A stretch of 10,914 bases of DNA from Sphingomonadaceae bacterium (GTDB lineage: Bacteria; Pseudomonadota; Alphaproteobacteria; Sphingomonadales; Sphingomonadaceae): contig JAGREF010000236.1 in assembly GCA_020446665.1 (NCBI GenBank), positions 1 to 10,914 on the forward strand, given 5' to 3'. A model generated the notes under the pieces. The model was not told where the DNA came from. It saw only the letters and a program-made list of their open reading frames with translations, and ran no database searches. Both the position numbers and the translations under genes were made by a program. Numbering within the stretch: position 1 is the first letter of the stretch; every line of letters starts with the position of its first letter. Positions 1 to 6,695 of the stretch are shown one piece after another.

Positions 1-676
1 GCACGCCCGCCTCGCCCGCAATCGCGCGGGCCAGCAGGGTCTTGCCGGTGCCGGGGCTGCCGACCAGCAGCGCGCCCTTGGGAATCTGGCCACCGAGCTT
101 GGAAAAACGCTGCGGATCGCGCAGGAATTCGACGATTTCCTGCAGCTCCTCGCGCGCTTCGTCGATCCCGGCGACATCGTCAAACGTGACCTTGCCCTGC
201 CGTTCGGTCAGCATCTTGGCCTTGCTCTTGCCAAAGCCCATCGCGCCACCTGCGCCGCCGCCCTTCTGCACCTGACGCAGCGCGAAGAAAGCGATGCCCA
301 GGATCAGGATGAAGGGGAGCGACTGGATCAGGATGTAAGTGAAGACACCCATCTCCTCGCGCGGGGCGCCGGAAAATTCGACGCCATTATCGTCCAGCAA
401 TTCGGTCAGTTTGGTGTCGCCATTGACCGGAACGGTGGTGAAGGTCTTGTCGTTCTTGAACGTACCGGTGATCTTGTCCGGTGCGATGCGGACTTCCTTC
501 ACGCTGCCTTCCGCGACCTTTTCACGGAAGTCGGAATAGCTGATTTGAGTACCGGGCGTGTTCCCGGCATTGTTGAAGATGGAAACCGCCATCAGCAGAG
601 CGAAGAAAATCCCGCCCCAGATGGCCAGGCTCTTGATCCACGGGTTCGGGCCCTGCGGTTCGTTATCGTCATTCAT
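1..676 (-). CDS. ftsH: ATP-dependent zinc metalloprotease FtsH, N-terminal part (truncated by window edge)
   Basis: Translating the minus strand from the ATG at 676 gives 225 residues, then the frame leaves the window. FtsH is a hexameric inner-membrane AAA+ protease that degrades membrane and some regulatory proteins. Seen here: a short cytoplasmic N-tail, a first membrane segment (about residues 16-34), a periplasmic domain (about 35-110) containing ISYSDF, a second membrane segment (about 112-133), a Gly-rich linker (139-149), the conserved TFDDVAGIDEAREEL block (164-178), and a Walker A GSPGTGKT (206-213). Most family members have GPPGTGKT; the Ser at 207 still fits the P-loop pattern. 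The rest of the AAA+ domain and the HEXXH zinc protease domain lie outside the window. A GAAAGGAT ribosome-binding site lies at 687-694 with suitable spacing. The gene follows the HupE-like gene on the same strand after a 90-nt gap and probably has its own promoter. Confidence 0.96.
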   Translation of the reverse strand, partial: MNDDNEPQGPNPWIKSLAIWGGIFFALLMAVSIFNNAGNTPGTQISYSDFREKVAEGSVKEVRIAPDKITGTFKNDKTFTTVPVNGDTKLTELLDDNGVEFSGAPREEMGVFTYILIQSLPFILILGIAFFALRQVQKGGGAGGAMGFGKSKAKMLTERQGKVTFDDVAGIDEAREELQEIVEFLRDPQRFSKLGGQIPKGALLVGSPGTGKTLLARAIAGEAGV

Positions 677-702
677 GGATGCAGCTATCCTTTCAAGCTG
701 CC

Positions 703-730
703 AATGTAGGACAGGTCTGGTGAATGGCAA
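703..730 (-). promoter_or_regulatory. Candidate sigma70-type promoter for ftsH
   Basis: On the minus strand, TTGCCA (730-725; 5 of 6 to the -35 consensus) is followed after 16 nt by TACATT (708-703; 4 of 6 to the -10 consensus). Transcription would start near 696, just ahead of the GAAAGGAT ribosome-binding site, giving a short 5' leader of about 20 nt. It lies in the 90-nt gap between the HupE-like stop and the ftsH start, where a promoter is expected. I saw no clear intrinsic terminator in the gap, so readthrough from upstream is possible. The assignment rests on consensus matching alone. Confidence 0.4.
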
Positions 731-766
731 GCTAACGCGCGATTCCGGCGATCACTTGAGTGGCAA

Positions 767-1762
767 TCACGCCAGAATGCGGTCAAACATCCAATAGGCA
801 CCGGTTATGCCAATGCCATAGCTGGCGAGGCGTACCGTGGGATCGACTGCGGCCGGCCGAATCCGGCGCAGGCCTTCACGCAGCAGCATCACGGCGGCAA
901 TGACCGCCAGTTGCCCCGCCTCGACGCCGATATTGAAGGAGAGCAAGGCCGCGGGCACTTCTCCTTCGGGCAGGCCGATCTCGTTCAGCGCCCCGGCAAA
1001 GCCGAAACCGTGGAGCAGGCCAAACAGGAAGGCGACCACCCAGGGCCATTGCTCTGCCAGACTGGGCGCATGTTTGCCCTTGCGCGCAACTTCCACGGCG
1101 AGGAACACAATGGAGAGCGCAATCAGCGCCTCCACCGGCGCTTGTGGCAATCCGACAAAGCCCAATGAGGCCCCCGCGAGCGTGATCGAATGGGCGATAG
1201 TGAAGGCCGTTGCCGCTTTCACCACGCGCCAGAAATCAACCACCAGCAGCAACAGGGCAATCACGAACAGCAAATGGTCCCAGCCCATCAGAATATGTTC
1301 GACCCCGATCACGAAATAGCTGCGCCAGACCTGCCCGGTCTCCGGCTCTGCGGCGAGGGTGATGGCGGGTTCGCGCGCGGTGAGGCGATAGGCCTGCACG
1401 GATTCGTCCAGCGGGGCGAGCCGCACCAGCACATCGGCATTGCCGACCAGCCCCGGCATGCCAATCCGTCCGCCCGCCAGATCGCCGGTGCAGCTTAGCT
1501 GCGCGGTACCCAGAATAGCGGCCGCCCCCATGGAAAGCACCGGATCGCCATCAAAGCTGCATTGTGCGGGGATTTCCGGCGGGACTGTGGCCATGGTCGG
1601 GTCCGGAATGGGCAGAGGCGTCTTCCAGCTGAGCGACCAGTGCTGGCTGTCCTGCTGCGCCATCTCGATATAGCCGGGGCGCAATTCATCGGCCTGCGCC
1701 ATGCCGGGGGCCAGCCCGATCAGAGCAAGCAGCAGCGCAAACAGGCGTGCCGTCTGGCTCAC
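767..1762 (-). CDS. HupE/UreJ-family membrane protein with exported N-terminal domain
   Basis: 331 residues from a GTG start that overlaps the parvulin stop (GTGA); AAGGGG lies 5 nt upstream, supporting this start. HupE/UreJ proteins are small membrane proteins linked to nickel or cobalt uptake for hydrogenase and urease. This member is of the longer type (HupE_UreJ_2-like): a signal peptide (about 1-24, ending AQA), an extracytoplasmic domain of about 120 residues with two cysteines (C68, C91) that could form a disulfide, then a C-terminal membrane domain (about 150-330) with some six hydrophobic segments. Likely metal-binding motifs in the membrane part are HILMGWDH (156-163), AHS (190-192), LHGFGFAGA (250-258) and FNIGVEAGQL (276-285). 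No hydrogenase or urease gene is in the window, so a role with those enzymes is unsupported. It is the third gene of the DUF3604-parvulin-HupE block. Family assignment is firm; substrate and direction of transport are unknown. Confidence 0.85.
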   Translation of the reverse strand: MSQTARLFALLLALIGLAPGMAQADELRPGYIEMAQQDSQHWSLSWKTPLPIPDPTMATVPPEIPAQCSFDGDPVLSMGAAAILGTAQLSCTGDLAGGRIGMPGLVGNADVLVRLAPLDESVQAYRLTAREPAITLAAEPETGQVWRSYFVIGVEHILMGWDHLLFVIALLLLVVDFWRVVKAATAFTIAHSITLAGASLGFVGLPQAPVEALIALSIVFLAVEVARKGKHAPSLAEQWPWVVAFLFGLLHGFGFAGALNEIGLPEGEVPAALLSFNIGVEAGQLAVIAAVMLLREGLRRIRPAAVDPTVRLASYGIGITGAYWMFDRILA

Positions 1763-2583
1763 TTCAGCCCCTTGATCGTATAGGCATCGCGCAGCAGCTG
1801 ATAGGCCTCTTCCTGCCGTTCCTTACCCGTATTGGCGCGCCAGTCAGCGGCGACAGCCTCGCGGATTTCCGCGAGCGGCGGTACCTTGCCTGCACTGCGG
1901 CTGGTCAGGCGGACAAGGTGGTAGCCAAAGCCGGAAGGGACCGGCCCCTGCCACTGCGTGCCGGGTTCCAGCGCGTCCAGCCGCTTGGCGAAATCCTGCC
2001 CGAACTGGCCAGCCAGCGCGATCCGATTGGTGTCGGCAAGGCTCGGCGGGAGCGAGATACGCTCGCCCAGCTGCTTCCAGTCAGCGCCGCCCCGCAATTG
2101 CGCGAGAGCGGCTTGCGCAGAGCTTTCCTGTTCAAACCAGAGCTGGTCCAGCGTGTAGCGCGGATCGCTGCTGAACCGCTCGGGATGGGCTTTCAGCCAT
2201 GCTTCCAGATCAGCATCGCTGGCCACGGCAGTTTCGGCCTGACTGGCGGCGATGAAATCCATCTTCTGTACCAGCCGACGCCGGATCACGGCATCATCCA
2301 CATCCAGCCCCAGCCGCAAAGCCTCGCGATAGAGCACTTCTTCGCGAATCCATTGCTCGGTCAGCAAATCCAGTTCCGCATCGGTGGGCGGACGCTGCAT
2401 GGTCTGTTCCCATTGCACCGCCAGTTGCGCCTGCTGTTCACGCGTGACTTCAATCGTGCGGCTGGCCGGATCGACCGGCTCGCCCCGCAATTGGAAGAAG
2501 GCGAAGACGAGGAAGCCCGCCAGCAGGAAATGTGTCAGCGGGTCGCGCAGCCATGCGCGGCCTGCCCAGTTCGGAAGTTTCAT
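1759..2583 (-). CDS. Membrane-anchored parvulin-type (PpiC-like) peptidyl-prolyl isomerase, divergent
   Basis: 274 residues from the ATG at 2583. Seen: a short basic N-tail, one membrane segment (about 15-32), a helical region (about 46-135) resembling the chaperone part of SurA/PpiD-like proteins, and a parvulin-like domain (about 141-230) ending in PSGFGYHLVRL (216-226). This layout predicts an inner-membrane anchor with the bulk in the periplasm. Parvulins isomerise Xaa-Pro bonds or act as chaperones for exported proteins. The C-terminal GYH part is well kept, but the usual HIL motif of the first strand reads LDQLWF (145-150), and the GGDLGW-type centre is not visible, so catalytic activity is doubtful and a chaperone role is plausible. 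The gene starts 9 nt after the DUF3604 stop and overlaps the HupE-like start by 4 nt, implying coupled expression. A helper for folding the neighbouring exported protein is inference. The ribosome-binding site (AAGGGG, about 12 nt upstream) is rather distant. Confidence 0.82.
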   Translation of the reverse strand: MKLPNWAGRAWLRDPLTHFLLAGFLVFAFFQLRGEPVDPASRTIEVTREQQAQLAVQWEQTMQRPPTDAELDLLTEQWIREEVLYREALRLGLDVDDAVIRRRLVQKMDFIAASQAETAVASDADLEAWLKAHPERFSSDPRYTLDQLWFEQESSAQAALAQLRGGADWKQLGERISLPPSLADTNRIALAGQFGQDFAKRLDALEPGTQWQGPVPSGFGYHLVRLTSRSAGKVPPLAEIREAVAADWRANTGKERQEEAYQLLRDAYTIKGLK

Positions 2584-2592
2584 GCGCGCGCG

Positions 2593-4503
2593 TTACCCCT
2601 TTGGCTGCACCCAGATCGGCGAGGTATAGGCGCGTTCCTGCGCCACGGCATTGGCCATGATTTCGTCTGACAATTTCAGGCCAAACTGTACGGCATCATA
2701 CAGCACCCAGCGCGGGGTCGGGATTTCCAGCACGCGGACATAATAGAAAGCGTTCTGACCCGGCTGGTAATCTGGATCGGTCCAGACCGTCTGCAATTCG
2801 GCAGCGCCGATGGAATTTTCATAGGTCGCCTTCGCCCGGTCCACCGTGTCGCCCACAGCGGGCACCTTGCCGCCTGACTTCGCCCGAGCTTCCATGTCGC
2901 TCCAGACAACGTCATAGACCTGTTCCTGCGCCTTGCCATCACGCCCGGTCCAGCCTTTGACGACCTGCACCCGATCGAGATTGGCACCCATCGGGTCTTT
3001 CAGGGCGGAGATCATGAAGCTCGGGGCCTTGCCATTTTCTTCCAGCACGCCCCCCATCGGCACGCCCTTTGTATAGCCTGCTCTGACCCAGTCGCCCTCA
3101 AACGCATTCTCGGCAAAATCGAACCCGCCAAACACGCGCACGGTCATGCGCGGGCCGGTGGTGGCATAGACTTCACGCCGGGCGAAGGCGTCAAAAATTT
3201 CCGCCCGTGTATTGCCGCGCGCCCAGACCGCCGCATAGCCCCCGGCAAGGTAATGCCAGCCAAAGCGCCCCTGGCGCGTGCCCAGATTCTGCCCTTCATT
3301 GACGCGCTCAGCATTAGGCTCGTTGCCCGTATGCTTGCCGAAGAAATTGTCTTCATCGGCAGTGGCCAGGCCGGTGTGGCTGTCGGTCGAGCCGATCAGG
3401 CCAAAGCGATAGGGATTGGCACCGGTGCGTTCCTCGATCGAAAGCCCGCGCTTCAGCGCTTCGCGCATATATTCGCCAGCGAACATCGTATTGTTCTTAT
3501 CCGCAGTCAGCGGCAAATTGCCCAGTTCCCAGCCCACATCACCATAGCCGGCGAACTCGTCATTGGGGGAAAGGAAGGGGTGGCTTTCGCTGTCGCCCTT
3601 GATCTGGGTTGCTTCCACCACTGGTTCGCGCGCCGCACGGCGGCGGGCGTAATCGGCGCTCATCGGCGCCCCGCCCGACTCTGTCATTTCGAACATCAAC
3701 CCATTGGACAGGTTGGAATTATGCGGGATGGCCAGCGCCTTGCCGCCGGTCTTCTTTTCATAGCCATCCATATAATCCCACAGCCTGTCGACCGGGCCAT
3801 CGCCCAGACCGGGGAAAGGGATCACCTGGCTGGTGCGGTCATTGCCATCACGGAACATCACCACGCGGTGGAGGTTATTGCCGCCGGGCATCAGCGTATA
3901 TTCAAATCCGGCCAAGGCGGTAAACTTTCCCGGCTTGTTGAAGCGGTCGATCGTCTTGAGATGAGCAGTCCAGATATCCCGGCTCGCTTCTTCATTGGCC
4001 GCCTGATCCGTCATGGAAGCTGGCAAAGTGCCGTTTGCAGCGCGGTTGATCATTTCTGCCACCGCCATTTGCGACTGCTCCGGCGATTCATGCATCATAT
4101 CGTACCAGCGCAGCAGCGTGTCATCCTGGATCAGCATACGCGGTGCATCATACAGGCGGCGGGTCGCGCCAAGGCCATCCGAATGATCGGCAATGAGCAG
4201 GAAATCCAGCGGGCGGGCAAGCTGTGCCTCGACCCCGGTGGTGGAAGTCACTTTCTCCCCACTGGCAAAGCGCAAGGCCTCTTCCGGGCCGAGCCGCACG
4301 CCAAAGCCAAAGGCATCGACGGAATTATCCGTGTGCAGATGGGTGTCTCCGAAAAGCACCCGCTCGGGATATTCGGTCACTGCGATCGTGTCGGTGCCGT
4401 CTCCGCGTGCGGCGGCATCAGGCCCCCCATCCAGCGCATTACATGAAGCCAGCGTTGCGACCGCTGCCAGCAACAACCCCATACGCAGCTTGCGGCTTTC
4501 CAT
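2593..4503 (-). CDS. DUF3604 family putative lipoprotein, PHP-like metal-dependent hydrolase
   Basis: 636 residues from the ATG at 4503, the usual size for DUF3604. This start is chosen because GGAGAGGGG (4511-4519) stands 7 nt upstream and because it gives a normal lipoprotein signal: basic MESRKLR, a hydrophobic stretch, then the lipobox LASC (18-21). The next residue is Asn22, so outer-membrane sorting would be expected under E. coli rules. The mature part carries His/Asp motifs like those of PHP-type metal-dependent phosphoesterases: GDTHLHTD (52-59), LIADHSD (103-109), GFEYT (199-203), NNLHR (209-213), IPHNSN (259-264), KGDSESHP (302-309) and GSTDSHTG (371-378). These can form a multi-metal site. 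The C-terminal third has no motif that I recognise. DUF3604 proteins are common in environmental bacteria; I know of no settled substrate. It leads the three-gene block. Family call is strong; hydrolase activity and lipidation are predictions. Confidence 0.88.
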   Translation of the reverse strand: MESRKLRMGLLLAAVATLASCNALDGGPDAAARGDGTDTIAVTEYPERVLFGDTHLHTDNSVDAFGFGVRLGPEEALRFASGEKVTSTTGVEAQLARPLDFLLIADHSDGLGATRRLYDAPRMLIQDDTLLRWYDMMHESPEQSQMAVAEMINRAANGTLPASMTDQAANEEASRDIWTAHLKTIDRFNKPGKFTALAGFEYTLMPGGNNLHRVVMFRDGNDRTSQVIPFPGLGDGPVDRLWDYMDGYEKKTGGKALAIPHNSNLSNGLMFEMTESGGAPMSADYARRRAAREPVVEATQIKGDSESHPFLSPNDEFAGYGDVGWELGNLPLTADKNNTMFAGEYMREALKRGLSIEERTGANPYRFGLIGSTDSHTGLATADEDNFFGKHTGNEPNAERVNEGQNLGTRQGRFGWHYLAGGYAAVWARGNTRAEIFDAFARREVYATTGPRMTVRVFGGFDFAENAFEGDWVRAGYTKGVPMGGVLEENGKAPSFMISALKDPMGANLDRVQVVKGWTGRDGKAQEQVYDVVWSDMEARAKSGGKVPAVGDTVDRAKATYENSIGAAELQTVWTDPDYQPGQNAFYYVRVLEIPTPRWVLYDAVQFGLKLSDEIMANAVAQERAYTSPIWVQPKG

Positions 4504-4510
4504 CGGCAAT

Positions 4511-4519
4511 CCCCTCTCC
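4511..4519 (-). promoter_or_regulatory. Strong ribosome-binding site fixing the DUF3604 start
   Basis: GGAGAGGGG on the minus strand, 7 nt before the ATG at 4503. It decides between this start and an upstream ATG at 4542, which would add 13 residues ahead of the lipoprotein signal and has no comparable site. Confidence 0.7.
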
Positions 4520-4527
4520 GGCAATAG

Positions 4528-4542
4528 GTGGCTGTTTGCCAC
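4528..4542 (-). repeat. Small perfect hairpin in the DUF3604 leader
   Basis: GTGGC-AAACA-GCCAC on the minus strand, a 5-bp stem with a 5-nt loop, about 10 nt ahead of the ribosome-binding site. It lies in the 107-nt gap (4504-4610) between the DsbA-like stop and the DUF3604 start. It has no following T-run and is too short to call a terminator. I found no convincing promoter in this gap; the TTGACC at about 4583-4588 (minus strand) has no good partner -10 box. Confidence 0.3.
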
Positions 4543-4610
4543 TCTCCCTGATGGGTTGGGTGATGCAATCTGGGGCGAAGGTCAATGGTCCGCCGGCTTG
4601 AAATCGGGCC

Positions 4611-5246
4611 TCAGCCGCAATTTTTGCCGCCCGTTTCCTCGCAAATGGCCTTCGCCAGAATGGTCTCGTCAAAGCCGTTGAAGAATTTCCGCCCGATCAC
4701 GAAGCCGGGCACCCCCTGAAAGCCGATCGCTTTCGCCAGCGAGCGATTATATTGCAATTGCCCGATAATCTTCCGGGTGGTCGGGTCGTCCTTCTTGTTC
4801 CAGGCACCCAGGGAGAGCCCGTTATCCTTGGCATAACGTTCCACCCAGGCACCATCGCGCCGCCCCGGCTTCACCGCAGCATAATGCGCCTTGTGCCGCT
4901 TGCTGGCGGGGATGCGGGCCATGGCGAGGGCAGCTTCGACAGAGGCATCGGACAGGGTGGGGTTGTCGATCACCACCAGCTTGAGCTGCGGATTTTGCCG
5001 GATCATCCGGTCCATGAAAGCGACCGAGCCACGGCAATAGCCGCAATTATAGTCAAAGAACTTATAGATTGTCAGCGTGCCTTTGCGGTTGCCCAGCACC
5101 ATGCCGCGCTCGGCCGCAATCGCTTCTGCCTTGTCGAGATAGGTCTGGAGCTTGTCTTCCTTCGCCAATCCAGGCGCAGCCGCAAAAAACGCAACCAGCG
5201 CCAGCACCAATGCGGCAAAGGACCGGCGGATCATCCGCAAGACCAT
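4611..5246 (-). CDS. DsbA-family periplasmic thiol:disulfide oxidoreductase
   Basis: 211 residues from the ATG at 5246, supported by AAGGAGG (5254-5260) exactly 7 nt upstream; the open frame continues farther but only as a shadow of the DUF1295 gene. Seen: a signal peptide (basic MVLRMIRR, hydrophobic 10-24, likely cleavage after GLA at 28), a thioredoxin fold with the active site CGYC (68-71) in FFDYNCGYCRGS, and the cis-proline loop GVPGFVIG (178-185). The protein resembles the COG1651 DsbA/DsbG-like group, so it probably catalyses formation or exchange of disulfides in exported proteins. Two further cysteines (C202, C210) sit in the last ten residues and may form an extra disulfide. It starts 2 nt after the DUF1295 stop and is the last gene of the lgt block. 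Whether it is an oxidase or an isomerase cannot be read from the sequence; no DsbB or DsbD is in the window. Confidence 0.9.
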   Translation of the reverse strand: MVLRMIRRSFAALVLALVAFFAAAPGLAKEDKLQTYLDKAEAIAAERGMVLGNRKGTLTIYKFFDYNCGYCRGSVAFMDRMIRQNPQLKLVVIDNPTLSDASVEAALAMARIPASKRHKAHYAAVKPGRRDGAWVERYAKDNGLSLGAWNKKDDPTTRKIIGQLQYNRSLAKAIGFQGVPGFVIGRKFFNGFDETILAKAICEETGGKNCG

Positions 5247-5248
5247 CG

Positions 5249-6046
5249 TCACGCCTCCTTGCGCGGGGGCAGCGGGAAAAAGCCCGAAGTGCGCGCAACA
5301 TAATCGGCATAGCCGGGGCGCGTTTTCGCCATGCCTTTTTCCAGCAGCGGCTTGCCCGACCAGCGCGTGAGGGTGAAGGTCAGGAACAGCGGCCCCGGCA
5401 GGCTCGCGAGGGCAACTACGGGGCCTGCGCTGGCTGCCGCCAGCCAGATGCCCCACCATGCGCAGGCATCGCCGAAATAATTGGGATGGCGGGTATAGCG
5501 CCACAGGCCGCTGTCCAGCACCTTGCCCTGATTGGCCGGGTCCGCCTTGAACCGTTCCAGCTGCCAGTCGCCCACCCATTCAAACAGGATCCCGATCAGC
5601 CACAGCGCCAGCCCTGCGCAGGCCAAGGCAGTGATGGGGGCCGGAGCGTTACTTGCGGCAATGCCCAATTGCGCAGGCAGGCAGGTGATGAACAGCAGCA
5701 CCGCCTGCGGGCCGAACACGATCATCAGCGCGCCCCTGGCATAGCTGCCCGTTTCGCGGTGTTTCTTCAGCATCCGGGCATAGCGCGGATCTTCACCATG
5801 GCGGCGCCAGCGCAGGAACAGATGCAGCGCCAGCCGCCCGCCCCACAGCAGCGTCATCACCATGATCAGCGTCGCCAGCGGGCCGGGCTCTGCCAGTTGC
5901 GCCCAGCTGGTGAGCGCAAGGAATGCCATGCCCCCGCCCCATATGGCGTCGATGAAGGACACGTCGGAAATCCACGCCGCAACGAGCCAGAAGGCGAGCA
6001 TCGCCGCGACCAGAAGTGCGGCATTGGTGAGCAATATTTCAGTCAT
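5249..6046 (-). CDS. DUF1295 (steroid 5-alpha-reductase C-terminal-like) membrane protein
   Basis: 265 residues from the ATG at 6046, which has GAGG 6 nt upstream and overlaps the acyltransferase stop by 8 nt; a TTG four codons earlier is less likely. Very hydrophobic, with about six to seven membrane segments. The typical family signature is present: EDPRY (85-89) and, near the C-terminus, LWRYTRHPNYFGD (181-193), followed by RPGYADY (243-249) and a terminal FFPLPP. DUF1295 proteins share a fold with isoprenylcysteine carboxyl methyltransferases and sterol reductases and often bind SAM or NADPH; most bacterial members have no proven substrate. It sits between a lipid acyltransferase and a DsbA-like gene, so work on a lipid or membrane-embedded substrate is a reasonable but unproven idea. 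Family assignment is secure; reaction unknown. Confidence 0.9.
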   Translation of the reverse strand: MTEILLTNAALLVAAMLAFWLVAAWISDVSFIDAIWGGGMAFLALTSWAQLAEPGPLATLIMVMTLLWGGRLALHLFLRWRRHGEDPRYARMLKKHRETGSYARGALMIVFGPQAVLLFITCLPAQLGIAASNAPAPITALACAGLALWLIGILFEWVGDWQLERFKADPANQGKVLDSGLWRYTRHPNYFGDACAWWGIWLAAASAGPVVALASLPGPLFLTFTLTRWSGKPLLEKGMAKTRPGYADYVARTSGFFPLPPRKEA

Positions 6047-6674
6047 TACGGGCCTCAACGATCAGGCGCTGCGCCTGTTCCGCCAGCACCTTGAACCGGT
6101 CGCAATCAGGCATGACAGAGCGATAGAACGCCGCGATCTTGGCCAGATCTTCGCCCAGATTGCCGCTTGGCATGATCGCCGGTCCCAATCCGCCCAGCAT
6201 GGTTTCATGATTGACCCAGGCCGGGACCACCGGCACACCGGCACCCAGCGCGATATGATAGAAGCCGCTGCGCCATTCGCCATTGCTGGAGCGTGATCCT
6301 TCTGGCGCGACGACCAGTGCCATTTCCTCTTTCCCGGCAAAGGCGGCAATCGCGGCTTCAACATAATTGCCGCGCTTTGCCCGGTCGACCGGCAGCCCGC
6401 CCATGTCGAACATGAACCGCCTCAGCGGCCAGCGGAACAGGCTGATCTTGCCCATGAAACTGGGGCGAATACGCAATTTGTGGGTCGCGCCGATGAAGAA
6501 GATGAAATCCCAGTTGGTGGTATGGGGCGCGCCGCAAATCACGAATTTGGGCACGTCCGGGCGGGCAAGGTCGATCTTCCAGCCCTTCCATTGATACAGG
6601 CCCACAAGCACCCGCCGCGCAAGGCGCGAGAGCAGGGTGCGTTTGCGTTTGCCGGGTGCAGCAGTCTCTCCCAT
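6039..6674 (-). CDS. PlsC-like lysophospholipid acyltransferase family protein
   Basis: 211 residues from the ATG at 6674. PlsC-type enzymes move an acyl chain from acyl-CoA or acyl-ACP onto a lysolipid or a related acceptor at the inner face of the membrane. Visible motifs: the catalytic HX4D box as HTTNWD (51-56), the acceptor-binding GGLPVDR (92-98), and PEGSR (124-128) in place of the common PEGTR. The N-terminus is basic, with a moderately hydrophobic stretch (about 22-32) rather than a clear membrane anchor, and the protein is shorter than typical PlsC (about 240). It resembles the small acyltransferases often annotated simply as 1-acyl-sn-glycerol-3-phosphate acyltransferase; the true acceptor may be another lipid. 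It starts 21 nt after the methyltransferase stop and its end overlaps the DUF1295 start by 8 nt. The ribosome-binding site is weak (AGGG, about 9 nt upstream). Confidence 0.88.
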   Translation of the reverse strand: MGETAAPGKRKRTLLSRLARRVLVGLYQWKGWKIDLARPDVPKFVICGAPHTTNWDFIFFIGATHKLRIRPSFMGKISLFRWPLRRFMFDMGGLPVDRAKRGNYVEAAIAAFAGKEEMALVVAPEGSRSSNGEWRSGFYHIALGAGVPVVPAWVNHETMLGGLGPAIMPSGNLGEDLAKIAAFYRSVMPDCDRFKVLAEQAQRLIVEARND

Positions 6675-6695
6675 GGCGATCAGCCCTAGCAGGCT

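Noticed and set aside
206..690. Possibility that FtsH is broken, as only its front part is visible
   Set aside because: The frame is intact to the window edge and every expected N-terminal feature is present; the truncation is caused by the window.
767..1762. Role as hydrogenase or urease accessory protein, from the HupE/UreJ name
   Set aside because: No hydrogenase or urease structural or maturation gene is in the window, and the long exported domain differs from classical HupE.
1747..2670. Plus-strand open frame (307 codons) across the parvulin gene
   Set aside because: Antisense shadow; the minus strand carries a better supported protein with a membrane anchor and coupled junctions.
3253..4446. 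Long plus-strand open frame (397 codons) opposite the DUF3604 gene
   Set aside because: Shadow of the DUF3604 coding frame; no domain, and it has no separate regulatory region.
5247..5579. N-terminal extension of the DsbA-like protein
   Set aside because: The region is inside the DUF1295 gene, while the ATG at 5246 has an ideal AAGGAGG site and starts a normal signal peptide.
5069..6094. Plus-strand open frame (341 codons) across the DUF1295 and DsbA-like genes
   Set aside because: Composition typical of antisense translation in high-GC DNA (Pro, Arg, Gln, His rich); it spans the junction of two real genes.
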